From Porites lobata (Eukaryota; Cnidaria; Anthozoa; Scleractinia; Poritidae), in contig CALNXK010000158.1 in NCBI GenBank assembly GCA_942486035.1, positions 1,040,001 to 1,104,000 of the forward strand: a stretch of DNA of 64,000 nt. The letters run 5' to 3'. Shown here piece after piece: positions 23,201 through 34,110 of the stretch. Position 1 is the stretch's first letter; each line of letters starts with the position of its first letter. The notes under the pieces are model-generated. The model did no database searches, was not told where the DNA came from, and saw only the letters and a list, made by a program, of their open reading frames with translations. The translations under genes and the position numbers were made by a program.

Positions 23201-26200
23201 CTAATATGTCCACAAGAGCAATTCATTGCTTTCTATGTAGGAAGATCTGGGAGATGTACTTATTCCTTGTGGGGACGTTAAATAACTAAGAAATGGTTGA
23301 AGCATTAAACAAGACTCATTTAAGACTGAATTACAAGGTCAAAACGTTTTCACACTGGTTACAGGTTAACAATGTTAGATGCCGAGAAATAATTAACAAT
23401 TAGCCGCCGAACGTGACGTGAATATCGGCCAATAGTCACCGAGACGAAGTCGAGGTGACTATTCGCGGAATTCACGTCGCCTGAGGTGACTAATTGTTTT
23501 AGTATAATTACATTGATAATTATTCGAGAAAATAAAATTATTGATCAATGTGGCTGCCATTTTAAAAACAGCTAGCCTTCAATGTTATAATCACCGCGCG
23601 GTGATTATAGCGGGATGAAGCGAAGCTCCTAGCCAATCATAGTGCTCTATTTTCGATAATCATCAATGTCATTATACTAATACTCGTTTCAGGTTTACGT
23701 TTTTCATGCTAAATAGGGTAATGGACCACAGCATAAGGAAATTGCGTTTTATCATAGAGGCTTGGTCGTTTTGAATAGGTTATTTTAAGTGAAATTTTCA
23801 GCTTGAGACTGGCCATTGTTGGGTGTAGAGGTGATAAGTAACAAGCTGTAACAGTTGACCTCTTTAGCTTGTAGGGTTTATTTTGCAGTGCAGGTCATGT
23901 GTAAATACTTTAGAGGACTGTTTCTTTTAATTTACATCTTATTTAAGAGTTGAGTTCCCCTGGGACCTCTACTGGAAAAACAAAACATACAAGCTAAAGA
24001 GGGCTATTGATCGCCCAATGGTAATCCGGATTTCAGAATCCGGGAAACTTTTGCTTATGGAATCTGGAAATATTCGGGAATTTTTTTTCATGGAATCCTG
24101 AATCCTGGGCCTTAGAATTTAAGGATTGGAATCCTAAATCCATTACCTGGAATCCGGAATCCACAGCGTGGAAACCATAATCCAAGAGTTTCTTAATGGC
24201 GAAATTGATCTTTCTTGTATTTTTGTTTGATTAGTTCAATACAACAGAGTTTGGCAGCGTCTGGAAATTACAACCTTCAAGGCTCGAGTGCCAGTCAGGC
24301 CTTTTTCAAGCTTCGTTAATAGAATGGCGACATTTAGTTCATACAAAGTTTCATTTTTAAAAATTGCAAATATAATGGATATAAAGATGAATATCAGTCT
24401 ATGTAGCGTAAAGGTAAAAATTATTATTGGGGAAAAATACTAAAACAGTATTTGATTGGATTTTAGGTTCGACAAAAAAACTTCAGTCTTCCAAGAAAGG
24501 CAAAAGGCCGTTATCTTCTAGTAACATTCCAGCTCCAAAATACCCAAGGCTGTTGGAAGATGAAGGTAAGGTTAGTTTTTCATTTTCGAATAGAGGTTAT
24601 TGTTTCTTTTTATATGTACGTGTATTTATGTACAACTGTCTTAGTGGGGAAGACTGTTGTTCAGTCAGTGACACAGGCGGCTCCTACAAAAATTCAAGTA
24701 CTCCCCGAATAGGAGTTGAACGTGTTAGGTTCTGGTTACTGGTCCAGATGCTCTACTCCTGAGCTACAGATGACTGGTGGGAGCTAAGGCCACTAAACTA
24801 GGTTCACGTGACAAACATCCTGCACACTACTGGGACTATTGTAGGACTTGTATCCAACAATGCATTGGAAGCAGCATCCAGCGATAACATGATGTGGAGG
24901 ATTTTGCGTTTCTTGATTGAGGCTTTATTATGCCCGCCCCTCTGCGTCCGCTTTGAAGTTGGACACTCACGGGGCTCGAGTCGCTCTCAAACGCGCTTTA
25001 GCAAATTGTACGCTTCTCAAGTCTGACCACAGGCGTCCCAAGCTCATGTTATGAGTGTGGAATACAAATTAACGTTGTTGTCATTTCTTGCAAGAGAGTC
25101 TGTGTCGCGTTGCAGGCGAGCATTGAGACGTTGTATGAGAAATAAGATACTGAGGTCTGCGAACGCTAAATATCATTATATTTTACCTTTTTTTCTATAA
25201 AATATATAAAGGACACTTACCATTGATTTATTCCTGTATTTTTTGGTGTGAATTCATCGATTTAGTAGGGGTTTTTTGCTGTTATTTTGTGACCCTTGTA
25301 ACTCCCTTCATAATACGTAGTAAAGGCTGCACAGGAAAACAGCCGACGGTCCGGACCTTGTCTTCTAGAAGGTGGTTTGCGGGCTAAATTACTTGACAAA
25401 GCCACGTTAAAATTATTTTTTCAAACCTGTGTAAGGTGGCAGAGTTGATGTAGTCTAAGAGAATTCGTCTCCAACCAAGTTTCCCCAGGTTCACCGATTT
25501 GGTCCTGTGTTTTACACCACCTCCACATTTCCCATAATGTACCTTGTTTACCCCCCCCCCCCCCAAATTTCTTTTGGGATGGCTGTAAAACCCAGGAGAA
25601 ATGAAAAACAATGGTTATGCAAGATTTTGGGGGGCAAATAAGGTGCATTACGGGAAATGTGGAAGTGGCGTATTTCTCCCTTTCTCCGTGAGGGTTTTAT
25701 GCAGCTCCTCCAGTTTTCCCATCTCGTCAAAGGCCGACTCAAATTCCAACTCGATCTGGAGCAACGGACGAACACCAGTCACGTTTTTACACTGTTAGGT
25801 GTTTCTTGGGTAAAAAGTTCAGTTACAGTTACATGCAAAACTGACGCTTTTTATATCGTGTGCTCGTTGGTCTATGTGCGAGTAGCCGTCGTTGCTCACT
25901 TCGGTCATGTGCATCAAATGTTTCAAGCCTCATGAATAATGGATATACTTTTAGACATGAGTGCGGTTCAAGAAACCACTAAATCCAAAATAATTACAAA
26001 ATTTACAGGCCTTAGAAATGTTGACCTGCCATCCAACTCTTTGTTTGTTAGTGTATGCAGCGTTAAGAATACGTCTTGTTAAAAAAGGTCTGGTAAAACG
26101 CTTTTGGCATACTTATTTGGGGATTAGATAAAATTAATGTTGGTAATTTATTTAATTGCAGGCGTAGCAAAGGGATCCACGTTCTCGAAAAAAGGGAAAA

Positions 26201-29200
26201 CGCCATTATCTTCAAGTGTTGTCCTTGCTCCAAAACAAATGAGACTGTTGAGAGATGAAGGTAAATGTTGTTTCTGGTTTATTTAGAATAAGTGTTGGTA
26301 TTTCATCACATGTGTTTAAGATAGTTGATGTAAATTTTCTCAATAGTAGTATGGTGTCACCGGCTTTATTATCTGCAGAGCTGACAAAACAAGATTGTGT
26401 TGGTACTTTTGCTATGGTTAAGATTCAAAATCTTGCTTTTCGAGCATCAGCCCTTATATGGATTCCCTCTGACCATAGTGTTGGCGTTCGAAAAACCTAG
26501 TTTTGAATCCTTTTACAATGAAAAATTGACTTTTAACAGTCAAGTCAGTTGATAAAACCAAATTATTGTCTCACTTTCCTACCGAGACAGAGCCATACTA
26601 ATTTCTTAAGAAACCAAGCTCTATTCTAATCTAATACTCGGTTGTGACCAATCACGTTTCTTAAGTGATAAAAGCGACAGTAGTGCAACATCTTGCAAAT
26701 TAGTGCTTACATGTTTAAAAGTCGGTTTCAGCCTCTATTTTTTTTTAAACAATTTAATGCTAACCTGCCAAGGTAACTTCCCCTCCCCGCCCTCAGTCTG
26801 TAATCAAGTGATGAAAACCAGAAATAAACTCACATTTAACTCAGAACTTTATAACGTGTACAGATATATATTTCATGTTGCCCACAGGTACAGAAAAATC
26901 AGTTGTTGTGAAATTGCTCAGAGCTGAATACGAGAGACGATCTAAATTGATGCCGCTTTCTTGGTTTAACACCATCCATTTACCCCTTGAAAATGTCTAC
27001 ACGAGATTGAAAATTGTTTCACGACGAAAAGCAGACTTTCAGGTAGAAAATGTCGAGGTGGACATGTACGACATCTTCAAGGCTCCTGGCAAAGGTGTTT
27101 TGACGCAAGTAGAGGGACGTCCAAGAATCATCCCACCTTTCGAAAACCCCGCCACGAACTTGAAAGTTTTTCAGCCAAGGAAATGTGGAATTCAAGTGAA
27201 AAATGATGAGGTGGACATATACCAAATCTTTACAGATCTTAAAAAAGGTGAGGATGTTATGACGCTAGTAGAGGGAAGTCCAGGAATCGGTAAAACTACG
27301 TTTTGCCTTAAACTTGCTTATGACTGGGCTCGTGAAACGGTACCAACTAACTCTTCTTTTCCCAAACTGGAATTTGTGCTGCTCCTTAAATGTCGAGACA
27401 TAGATAAAGATATAATGGAAGCTATCAAAGAACAGCTTTTCCCTGAAGATATGAAAGAGGAGAGCTGGACGAAGTTCTCCGAATTCATTAAGGACATTCA
27501 TGTCCAAGAGAAAATCTTAATCATTCTGGATGGTTTGGATGAACTTCCCGAGAAATCGAAAAAGTTTGTCGATAAACTACTTCGCAGAAGAATTTTGCCA
27601 TTTTGTTATGTCTTGGTTACATCCCGACAGGAAAAAGGAATTGATGTGCGAAAGAACTTTGAATTTGATCTTCTTTTGGAGGTCAAAGGATTTACAGAAG
27701 ATGATGCTTATTGTTATATCAAGAAGCATTTTCAAAATGTCGGTCCGAAGCATAGCTCGAAAGGAGAGACGCTCGCGAAGGAAGTGAAAGAAAACACGTT
27801 ATTGAACGCACTCCGAAATAATCCGCTAAATTTACTTCTTCTTTGTGTTATTTATGAGGATTATGACGGAAAACTGCCAACTTCGCGGACTGAACTTTAC
27901 CAAGTCATTGTCCAATGCCTTTTGAGACGATATTGTGCAAAACACAGCTTGGCGGTTCTAGAAGATAACACTTTAGAGAAACGTTTTGACGAAGATATTC
28001 TTGCCCTCGGAGAGTTAGCTTGGATGTGCCTGCTGAACTATCGTCAATCTTTTCGTGAAGAAGAACTGGCAGAATTTGAAGTCAAAAATAAAAACTTGGT
28101 AGCTCGCAAAATAGGCCTTCTTTACAAGGAAGAAAGACTGAAGAGGATCCTGAGGTCACAATACGAGTACTGGTTTCTTCACAAGACATTCCAAGAATAT
28201 TTGGCAGCCGCCTTTATAACGCACAAGCTACAGAGAGGACAGCTAAATGTGTTTCACTTCACGACGTTTAGTGATTTGGTCCAAGAATATCCACAAGTTT
28301 TTCTCTTTGTTTCTGGTATGATGGGCGAGAAAGCAACGCTATTATTCACGCAGATTGGGAAGAAATTAAAGGAGAAGGAAGACTGGGACTGGGACAAGTG
28401 CAGTAAGCAGGCGTCAACGTTCTTTGTGGAAAGTTTTAGCGAAAGCGGTCACGCTGAACAAATGGCAAGTACTCTTTGTTCCTATATACCTTTCCCACAG
28501 CAAGTTAAGGTTGTCCCAGAGTTTTCCAATTGCAATATATTTCAAGTTTTAAAGGCATGCAGAAGTTTTCGCAGTTTACAGCAGCCAGTTAAACTTATCA
28601 TTTGCAACGAAACCAGCGAAAGAACAGGGTCCCTGATATCTATCTCAGCCCGACTCGATCTTTTTGGTGAGTACATACAATCCTGCTCGCAGATTCAGTC
28701 CCTTAGCATGTTTATCCCTCCAGTGTCATCAGGCCTGGCCAACGCCCTACGCAACGGTTTATTTGGAAACACGACATTATCAGAGTTTTCTCTACAAATG
28801 TGTGACAGTATCCCTTGTGGCGCAGCGGTTATCATCGGTAAAGTGTTAGCTGCATGCAAAGCCTTGAGGAAAGTTACGTTTTATCTTGACAGAGTGTGGG
28901 GTGAGACTTGGGCAAAGGCTATTGAACCTGCTTTGTCTGCGGACTCTGCTTTGAATTCTGTGGACCTCCACGTTCGTGGGTCATTGAACGACACTGCGGT
29001 CCATGGTTTAGGAAAGCTTTTATCGAACAAAGCTCTGGCTTCATTTTCCCTTAATATCTCTGGAGAAATGCAAGAGTGGGAAGCTGCTGCTATTAGTATA
29101 GGAACTGCGCGACAAACTGCAGTCAAGTCATTAGATCTTAGTGTTAACGGTTACCTTAGTCTCTCTTGTGCGAATGCCCTACAAAGAAGTCTTTTAGAAA

Positions 29201-30855
29201 ATCTCTCTTTAAATGATTTAGCACTGAATGTACGTGGAGAGATTCCTGAAAACTGGCATTCTGTTGTGGAAAATCTTCGTTTGGTAAAGAAGGGGTCAGT
29301 TAAATGTTCTTTTTATCCAGACCCTGGCAGCAGTGTTACATGTAATCAAGTGGCCCATTTTCGTCCTGCTGTGGTCGAGAATGGGTTAGATACAAAACAA
29401 CACTTAACTGTAGTCGTTTGGGGAGAGCTGAAGTGTGATGGAACAGAAGCTTTATGTGACGTCTTGGTTCGTGTTCCCGTGACAAGCCTGACATTGAACG
29501 TGCATGGAAAATTAAGTGATGGTGTTGCTAATATCATTGCAAGATATGTCCGACGAAAAAATGCATTATCCTCCCTGACAATCACTATTTGGGACGAGCT
29601 GGCCTCAGGGACAAGGGCTTTACTTCAGGAACTAGCATTTAACAACGCAACTGTTCAAGTGAAAGTGCTTGGCGTCGGCGTTGTTCCTAATGAAGCGTGC
29701 AGTGCTCTTGGTTTCTCTATCGACAGTCCTGCATCACTGACACGAGTGTTCTCTGAACTTAAGGACACTAGAAAAGAGAAGGTTAATCTTAGAATTACTC
29801 ACGATGGTGAAGTACTTAGTGACTGGCCACGTCTTCTAGGTGATACTTTGGCAGAAAACACATCACTAATTGAGCTAGATCTTACAGTGAGCAACTACAC
29901 AATGAATTTTGAAATAGAGAAAGAGCTCGGAGATAGTTTGTTGAGAAGTTCCTCACTAACAGTTTTAAATCTTGCAATCAACAATTACAGTAACTTCGCA
30001 AAAGGCTGGAAAAACACCCTGGTCAACAGCTTGGCTAAAATGGCTTCGTTAACTACACTTAGTCTTGCTATTGATGATCGTGGCGAAATGGACTATTTCG
30101 TAGAAGATTTGATGGCAGTGAAGTCCTTGTCTACACTTTCCGTCGTAATCAACGGTAGAAATTTAAGTTACTTCTGGGGTACCTTTCTGACAAAATGTTT
30201 GGAAGAATGCCATTCACTAACAAAACTCTGCCTTACAAGCAACAACTATGAGGAGGAACATGAAAACCATGCTGCCTTCGATTCAACTTGGCTAAAAGAC
30301 CTCGGTTATGGACTGGAAAGGAACATAACATTGAAGGAACTAGCCCTGACGATTAACAACATTACCTGTGCTAGTTTTGCCTGGCTCGATCTTTTCACTG
30401 AGGGACTCTCTGAAAACAAGTCAGTAACCTCCCTCTCTGTTACAATCAGTGATTACCAATTCCTGAGCTTTGTTGAATGGTTACGCTTTCTGAAAAGTAG
30501 TTTAGTTAATAACAAGTTGTTAACTACACTCACTCTGAAAGTAAATGACTATACTGAAGGTGAACGGCATAAAGTTTTGCCTCTTGTACCGGTACCTATT
30601 TATGGTTTTCCAGAAAGCTTATCATTAACTGAACTCAATCTAACAGTCAACATCCGCAGTCAAGTAAGTGAAGACTGGTTACCAGGTTTATGTGACTGTT
30701 TAATGGCGAATAACTCCTCCCTGAGAACAGTGAGATTGCAAGTCAACAACCGCTGCGCTACAAGCAAAAGTCGTATATATGACTTAAGCGAACTTCGGTT
30801 AAAATACCGATCATTATCCACATTTGAACTCTCTGTAACCTTCTATGGAGAGTAA
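17247..30855 (+). CDS. gene A: GT4-like glycosyltransferase-NACHT-LRR receptor (NOD-like receptor)
   Basis: Coding joins are 17247-17264, 20858-22094, 22891-22983, 24467-24565, 26162-26260 and 26888-30855. These total 5514 nt or 1837 aa with no frame conflict. Residues ~33-417 form a GT-B glycosyltransferase of the GT4 type: GGL near 48-50, FGR...KG with R237 and K246, and EX7E at E323/E331. Residues 419-515 are a basic Ser/Pro-rich linker. NACHT follows, with Walker A GSPGIGKTT (645-653), Walker B ILIILDGLDEL (725-735), TSR (760-762) and HKTFQEYLAAA (947-957). From about 1110 to the end are roughly twenty leucine-rich repeats. There is no signal peptide or membrane helix, so a cytosolic location is expected. 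NACHT-LRR proteins are innate immune sensors that oligomerise on activation. A glycosyltransferase-NACHT combination has, to my knowledge, been reported in corals. Whether the GT domain is catalytic, a sensor or a decoy is open. Confidence 0.85.
18641..19235. repeat. ~600-bp foldback element in gene A intron 1
   Basis: Termini GAATCCACCAGGAAATTGAG and CTCAGTTTCCTGGTGGATTC are inverted. Long inner arms (about 18721-18827 and 18886-18989) pair through CCAAAGAAAATTTCTCATGGG / CCATGAGAAATTTTCTTTGG. I did not find it in the corresponding intron of gene B. Confidence 0.8.
20330..20490 (+). repeat. G-rich low-complexity tract
   Basis: Repeated GGGGGCTTAA / GGAGGGGAGTGGAGG units and a run of twelve or more G near 20422. 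It could form G-quadruplexes on the coding strand. No gene is present. Confidence 0.6.
20858..22094 (+). CDS. gene A exon 2: GT4-like glycosyltransferase domain
   Basis: A single 1237-nt exon from GAATTGTCATCC (after CTTCTTTTAG) to donor CAAG|GTAACA, leaving phase 1. The first strand LRVTLLSSEW leads to the STKGGLSTI loop typical of GT4 enzymes. VIGHGAVLG and WIQVVHTAPEELG follow, then ADQVVAVGPKLAEAF and LTPGIFSEF, the place of the usual PNGVD motif. The C-terminal half has FSVLVFGRGD, KGYDIAARAI and RTEGFGLAALEAISAGLP, where the two Glu of EX7E contact the donor sugar nucleotide in known GT-B enzymes. The length (about 385 residues) is normal for a whole GT4 domain, so this is not a fragment. 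A nucleotide-sugar donor is likely; the acceptor is unknown. Confidence 0.87.
22143..22679. repeat. A-specific insertion, TAGCGGAGCTC repeat copy 2
   Basis: Gene B reads straight across this point (GGAAATGT|AAGTTCACG near 49815), so about 535 bases were inserted in gene A intron 2, possibly with a TA duplication. The sequence matches the repeat at 6660-7505. The open frames here are parts of the element. Confidence 0.75.
22891..22983 (+). CDS. gene A exon 3: linker
   Basis: A 93-nt phase-1 exon between TTTTATGTAG and AAAG|GTACCC. It encodes GPSADEQNLSKKATVICHDE and continues KPSPTEKHHYK. It matches gene B exon 3 with few changes. No known domain; predicted flexible tether between the GT and NACHT domains. 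Confidence 0.75.
23015..23202. mobile_element. 188-bp MITE in gene A intron 3, absent from gene B
   Basis: TIRs GGGCCATTTATACAAGGAAA and TTTTCCTCGTATAAATGGCCC extend into AATAAGACGCGTCTTA arms. It is flanked by AATA on both sides (23011-23014, 23203-23206), and gene B has the single AATA at the empty site (ACAATATGTCC near 50149). This gives a clean insertion with a 3-4 bp AT-rich target duplication. Confidence 0.85.
23394..23677. mobile_element. composite MITE insertion in gene A intron 3, absent from gene B
   Basis: 284 bases flanked by TAAT (23390-23393, 23678-23681). Gene B has the uninterrupted GAGAAATAATACTCG near 50334. Inside are two palindromes: a CAATTAG...GGTGACTAATTG hairpin (about 23397-23497) and a TAGTATAAT...ATTATACTA element (about 23498-23677), apparently joined or nested. 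Confidence 0.75.
24010..24190. repeat. GGAATCCGGAATCC minisatellite in gene A intron 3
   Basis: Degenerate GGAATCC-type units. The same array lies at 50690-50840 in gene B, so it predates the duplication. Confidence 0.65.
24467..24565 (+). CDS. gene A exon 4: linker, KKGKRPLSSSNIPAPK
   Basis: A 99-nt phase-1 exon between GGATTTTAG and GAAG|GTAAGG. It encodes a Lys- and Ser-rich segment ending LLEDEG. The basic KKGKRP patch could be a nuclear localisation or membrane-contact patch, but no domain is recognised. It is paralogous to exon 5. Confidence 0.75.
24701..24773 (-). repeat. decayed tRNA-like (tRNA-derived) sequence in gene A intron 4
   Basis: On the minus strand it carries TGTAGCTCAG-AGTAGAGC (box A-like) and GTTCAACTCC (box B-like) in tRNA spacing. 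It is a mutated counterpart of the better-kept copy at 51580-51652, so it was present before the gene duplicated. Confidence 0.55.
25516..25670. repeat. MITE, CACATCTCTTGTAATACACC family, copy in gene A intron 4
   Basis: Arms ACACCACCTCCACATTTCCC and GGGAAATGTGGAAGTGGCGT enclose a C14 run (near 25551) and a TTTTGGGGGGCAAA segment. It belongs to the same family as the copies in R1-R3. Confidence 0.7.
26162..26260 (+). CDS. gene A exon 5: duplicated linker exon, absent from gene B
   Basis: A 99-nt phase-1 exon between TTTAATTGCAG and GAAG|GTAAAT. It encodes ...KKGKTPLSSSVVLAPK...RLLRDEG, the same length and pattern as exon 4 (KKGKRPLSSSNIPAPK...RLLEDEG). It therefore arose by tandem exon duplication. 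Being phase 1 and a multiple of three, it can be kept or skipped without changing frame. Confidence 0.7.
26888..30855 (+). CDS. gene A exon 6: NACHT and leucine-rich repeats
   Basis: A terminal exon of 3968 nt after TTGCCCACAG. The N-terminal part (VVVKLLRAEYERRSKL, then VYTRLKIVSRRKADF) is the pre-NACHT segment usual in cnidarian NLRs. It contains an internal duplication at about 27003-27290: a first copy with a ruined P-loop (VEGRPRIIP) and a second intact copy (VEGSPGIGKTT). Walker B, sensor TSR and the winged-helix-end motif FLHKTFQEYLAA are all present. The C-terminal ~700 residues are repeats of the form LTxLxLxINN (for example SLTVLNLAINNYS and SLTTLSLAI), as in ribonuclease-inhibitor-type LRRs, and presumably form the ligand-recognition solenoid. 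The stop is TAA at 30853-30855. Confidence 0.87.
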
Positions 30856-30920
30856 AATAAGGTTGAAAAACGTCATGACGTTGATGGGGCTTGGCATGGA
30901 TAATAGAATGTTGTTAGAGT

Positions 30921-30926
30921 AATAAA
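30921..30926 (+). terminator. candidate poly(A) signal of gene A
   Basis: AATAAA 66 bases past the stop codon of gene A. It is the nearest canonical hexamer; actual transcript ends are not visible. Confidence 0.4.
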
Positions 30927-32085
30927 TAAGGACAAGATAAAAGTGTAACTTAATTAAAGAGAAAAGGATCTTTGTTTAAATAGAATTCGAACGCTGCCGT
31001 TTTCTTTTCTGGATGCTGTATTCCTAGAGAAAAGACTTTGTCTCCCACCACAAGTCAGTCTAAAGGTGCATAGCACTATCTATAACCGGATAAATCAATA
31101 TCTAGTGGATAACTGTTAGGGAAACCAACTGCTGTATTGAATGCGCTGAGAGTTGTCCCATACAGCATTATCCAGGGCATCCCCGGTGTAATATAATTGA
31201 TTCCTTTTCTTTATTTTATGGTCTATTGTGAGGGTTAGGTTCATTGTTGTTTTGTTCTCTTTGTTTTACGTCAGCTGTGAGTAATAAATTATATTACACC
31301 GGAAATGAGCCCACTATCCACCATCTCAACAGGTTTTTAAAGGGGTATTTTTCACTTTAATTTCCTCTTAAATAGGAACCATATAATTTTGTGCTTCGTA
31401 ACCGCGTTGTTTCGTCACTCCCTGACGCAAGAACAGGTCAGTTGTTAATCTGTCGTCTTCCTAGGCAAGAAACTTTACTCCACATCAATTTTGTTTCTTT
31501 ACCCGGAAGTGTAACTGGGCACATTCTCACTGTACTGGTGTTACGAAGAAAGTTCGCTCCGAAAGACCACTGGTCCATATAAATCAAAGATTATCTACCT
31601 TGACCTGACTTTCTTTAAGTGATTTCGTAACAAAGAGTGTCATTCAGTGACGCGGTATTGTTGCACTATACTACGAGGGACTGAATATTTTAAAGCTAGC
31701 GTTCTCGTTTGTAGTGTTCTTTTCACTTTAAGCCACAGCTCAACGTCCATAACGCAATTATTTGTAAAATACTCTTATTTTGGAAGTCAAGTGAAAATTG
31801 TTGTTCATTATAATTTCAATGAGATAACACCGTGTTTACACATAAGACCGCCTTGTTTTTAAGTTTCAGCTCAGCTTGACAGCGTCTCTTGATTCCTGTA
31901 ATTACACTAAAAGTTCATTTAACACCATTTCTGTATATAGCAATACAATTTGTATAGGGAATTTAGTGTTAAGCAACCCTTGGAATACGATTTGTTGACT
32001 ACGAGCATTATTTCACCCAAAGGAGAATTGAGTGAGTTAAACACGCGAGTGCACGCCCAGATTGCGTAATAGCGGAAACGAGAAT
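30927..32085. other. 3' flank of gene A, no gene seen
   Basis: Contains a decayed piece (about 31064-31190) resembling the CTGGCCCCAGTTGT MITE and no convincing ORF or exon. Confidence 0.4.
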
Positions 32086-32087
32086 GT

Positions 32088-32460
32088 GGTGGTGACTTGT
32101 ACGTCATCTGATCCAGAGTAATCGAGACTAATACAGCATGAGTTACTAGTAGTTTTAGAGGTTGATAAATATTGTAACTGATGATTGTGACTTGTACACC
32201 ATCTGGTCCAGTGTGGCCAAGGTGAAGACAACATGAATTACTAGTAGTTTTAGAGTTTGAGAAATATTTTCACTGATGATAGTGACTTGTACACCATTTG
32301 GTCCAGTGTGGCCAAGGTTAATACAACACGAGTTACTAGTAGTTTTAGAGTTTGATAAATATTGTAACTTATAATCGTGACTTGCGCGCCCTCTGATCCA
32401 GTGTGATCAAGGTTAATACAACTTGATTTAGTAGTAGTTTTAGCGGTTGTTAACAACTGT
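32088..32460 (+). repeat. 95-bp tandem satellite downstream of gene A
   Basis: About four units; GTGACTTG recurs at 32092, 32187, 32282 and 32377, exactly 95 bases apart. Each unit includes ACTAGTAGTTTTAGAGTTTG and CATCTGGTCCAGTGTGGCCA. The same satellite follows gene B. Confidence 0.85.
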
Positions 32461-32779
32461 CAACAATTGATTTGGTATTCTTATATTTCAGTGGAGTTTG
32501 TATGACAGTGACAAATATACGAAAAGGAAATTATAATTTAGTTTATCTAAAAAATGTTAGTTTAGTTAGCGTTAAGCCAAGAGCGATTCTGGGGTAAATC
32601 GACTGTATCTTTATTTGTAAATGCAATGAACATTTATTACAAGCAAGCAAGTGAGAACATTGCAAACTACCTTTTGCAGCAAATGCGTTTTGGTTATTTA
32701 GGATGATATAGTTACATTTTAAACTCAACGAAATAAAGTTTTGTAAATTAAAAATGCCTAGTATTAATTTTTTTTGTAA

Positions 32780-33216
32780 GGCCTTGGCCAAACATCGAAC
32801 TCTTCATGAAAAGTTCGACGTTTGGATAGTTTAGTTCAGTCGTCTGAGAATGGATCGTCCATCTGAAGCAGACGGATAGAACGTGTGAAGGTCGTCTCCG
32901 GGACAAACATGCAACGAACTTAACTAATAAATTAAAAATTAGTATAATAATGTATATTTAGCCTTGTTCGGGAGAAAATTTATTAAATTGCTTTTTGGTC
33001 TGATTCAGTTGATGGTTTCCACTCCGTCCGCCTCGTCTAGCTCTTGCTATTTGCGGGCGGAGATGGCAAAACGATGAGTATAAAAATAAAGTATACATGT
33101 TATATTTTCGATGCGTTCGGAGTTTGACCCAACATACGATTTTCACTTTTAAATTCAGCTTGACCCAAATTAGAGTTTGGTTCGTCTCATGAAAAGTTCG
33201 ACGTTTGGCCGAGGCC
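32780..33216. mobile_element. non-autonomous TIR element with TAA target duplication (R2)
   Basis: TIRs GGCCTTGGCCAAACATCGAA and TTCGACGTTTGGCCGAGGCC are flanked by TAA at 32777-32779 and 33217-33219. The 3-bp TWA duplication is characteristic of PIF/Harbinger elements. The homologous copy in R3 is 60569-60969, also flanked by TAA. No transposase frame is present. Confidence 0.8.
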
Positions 33217-33282
33217 TAATCAGATTATATTCGTATTCTCGGGAGCGATTAGGAACTAGTTTGTAGTCGAGGAACATGCGTC

Positions 33283-33325
33283 AGGGGGGGGGGGGGGGGG
33301 ATGTTCTCCCCCCCACCCTCTCCTG
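33283..33325. repeat. G-run/C-run hairpin
   Basis: A run of about seventeen G is followed within 10 bases by CTCCCCCCCACCC. It is low complexity and could fold as a hairpin or a quadruplex. R3 has a much shorter version near 61040. Confidence 0.6.
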
Positions 33326-33750
33326 TACGCGCCCCGATTTCTTGCTAGTTTCAGTCCATCAAAGAGAATAGGGAAGTGGTGTTTTTACGGTGTGAGTTTT
33401 ATAGTGGCTACATGTACCTTGGTTTTTCCTCGATATGTATTCTTGGGGTCTTTCATTTAATGTTCGTCAACACCCTGAAGTGCATTTAAAATATTCACAA
33501 ACAAATAGTCGCGAAAGTCCGTTTTCACACAAGAAACGGATTGTCCTTCTGAGAAGGGTTATCCATTGCATAATTCGCGTCAGAGAGATAATACGTCTTA
33601 ATTTTAAAAAGGAACGGTTTTTATTTTGGATGAACTATCTGCCTCACTTTGTCCATCTGTTTATCTGTCAATTTTGACAGATTCTGGAGATGGATTATCC
33701 ATGTCAATACGAGTGAAGGGGTCAAAGAGAGGATAAAACGAGAACCACGC

Positions 33751-33815
33751 GCTACCCTTACAGCTCAGTTGTAGGACACGTGATTGCTAATCGGGAGACT
33801 CCGGTTCAAACACGG
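33751..33815 (+). repeat. tRNA-like sequence within R2
   Basis: CAGCTCAGTTGTAGGA resembles box A and GGTTCAAAC resembles box B, with tRNA-like spacing. R3 has the same stretch at 61526-61590. I see no clean acceptor stem, so a tRNA-derived SINE remnant is more likely than a working tRNA. Confidence 0.4.
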
Positions 33816-34110
33816 TTGGACCATCAATGCGGGACAAGGAATGACATCCTGCTGGGTGAGCACAAAAAATCTTTGCTTCAGCTTAGATGCTCTCAGCCAT
33901 GAGCCAGCGATGCTGAGGAGTTGGGCTTGAATCTTACACCTGCCCATTCTTAATCGCGGTAATGGACTGGAAGTAGCTTACAATCGAGGCTCATGCATCT
34001 TATGACCTCGCATTAGCCTCGGCTGCAAGCTAGTTGCAGTCACCTATCAAGAATATGAATGCGGTCTATTAAGTAAACCCGTAAATAAAGACTCCGCTTT
34101 TCAAACACAG

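Noticed and set aside
26875..26887. ATG at 26875 (and ATG at 55694 in gene B) as translation starts of stand-alone NACHT proteins
   Set aside because: Both lie on the intron side of good acceptors, and the sequences before the acceptors are not conserved between A and B, whereas conservation begins at the exon edge.
32088..32460. Regular 95-bp repeats as a CRISPR array
   Set aside because: The units are contiguous and similar throughout, with no alternating unique spacers, and the host is an animal.
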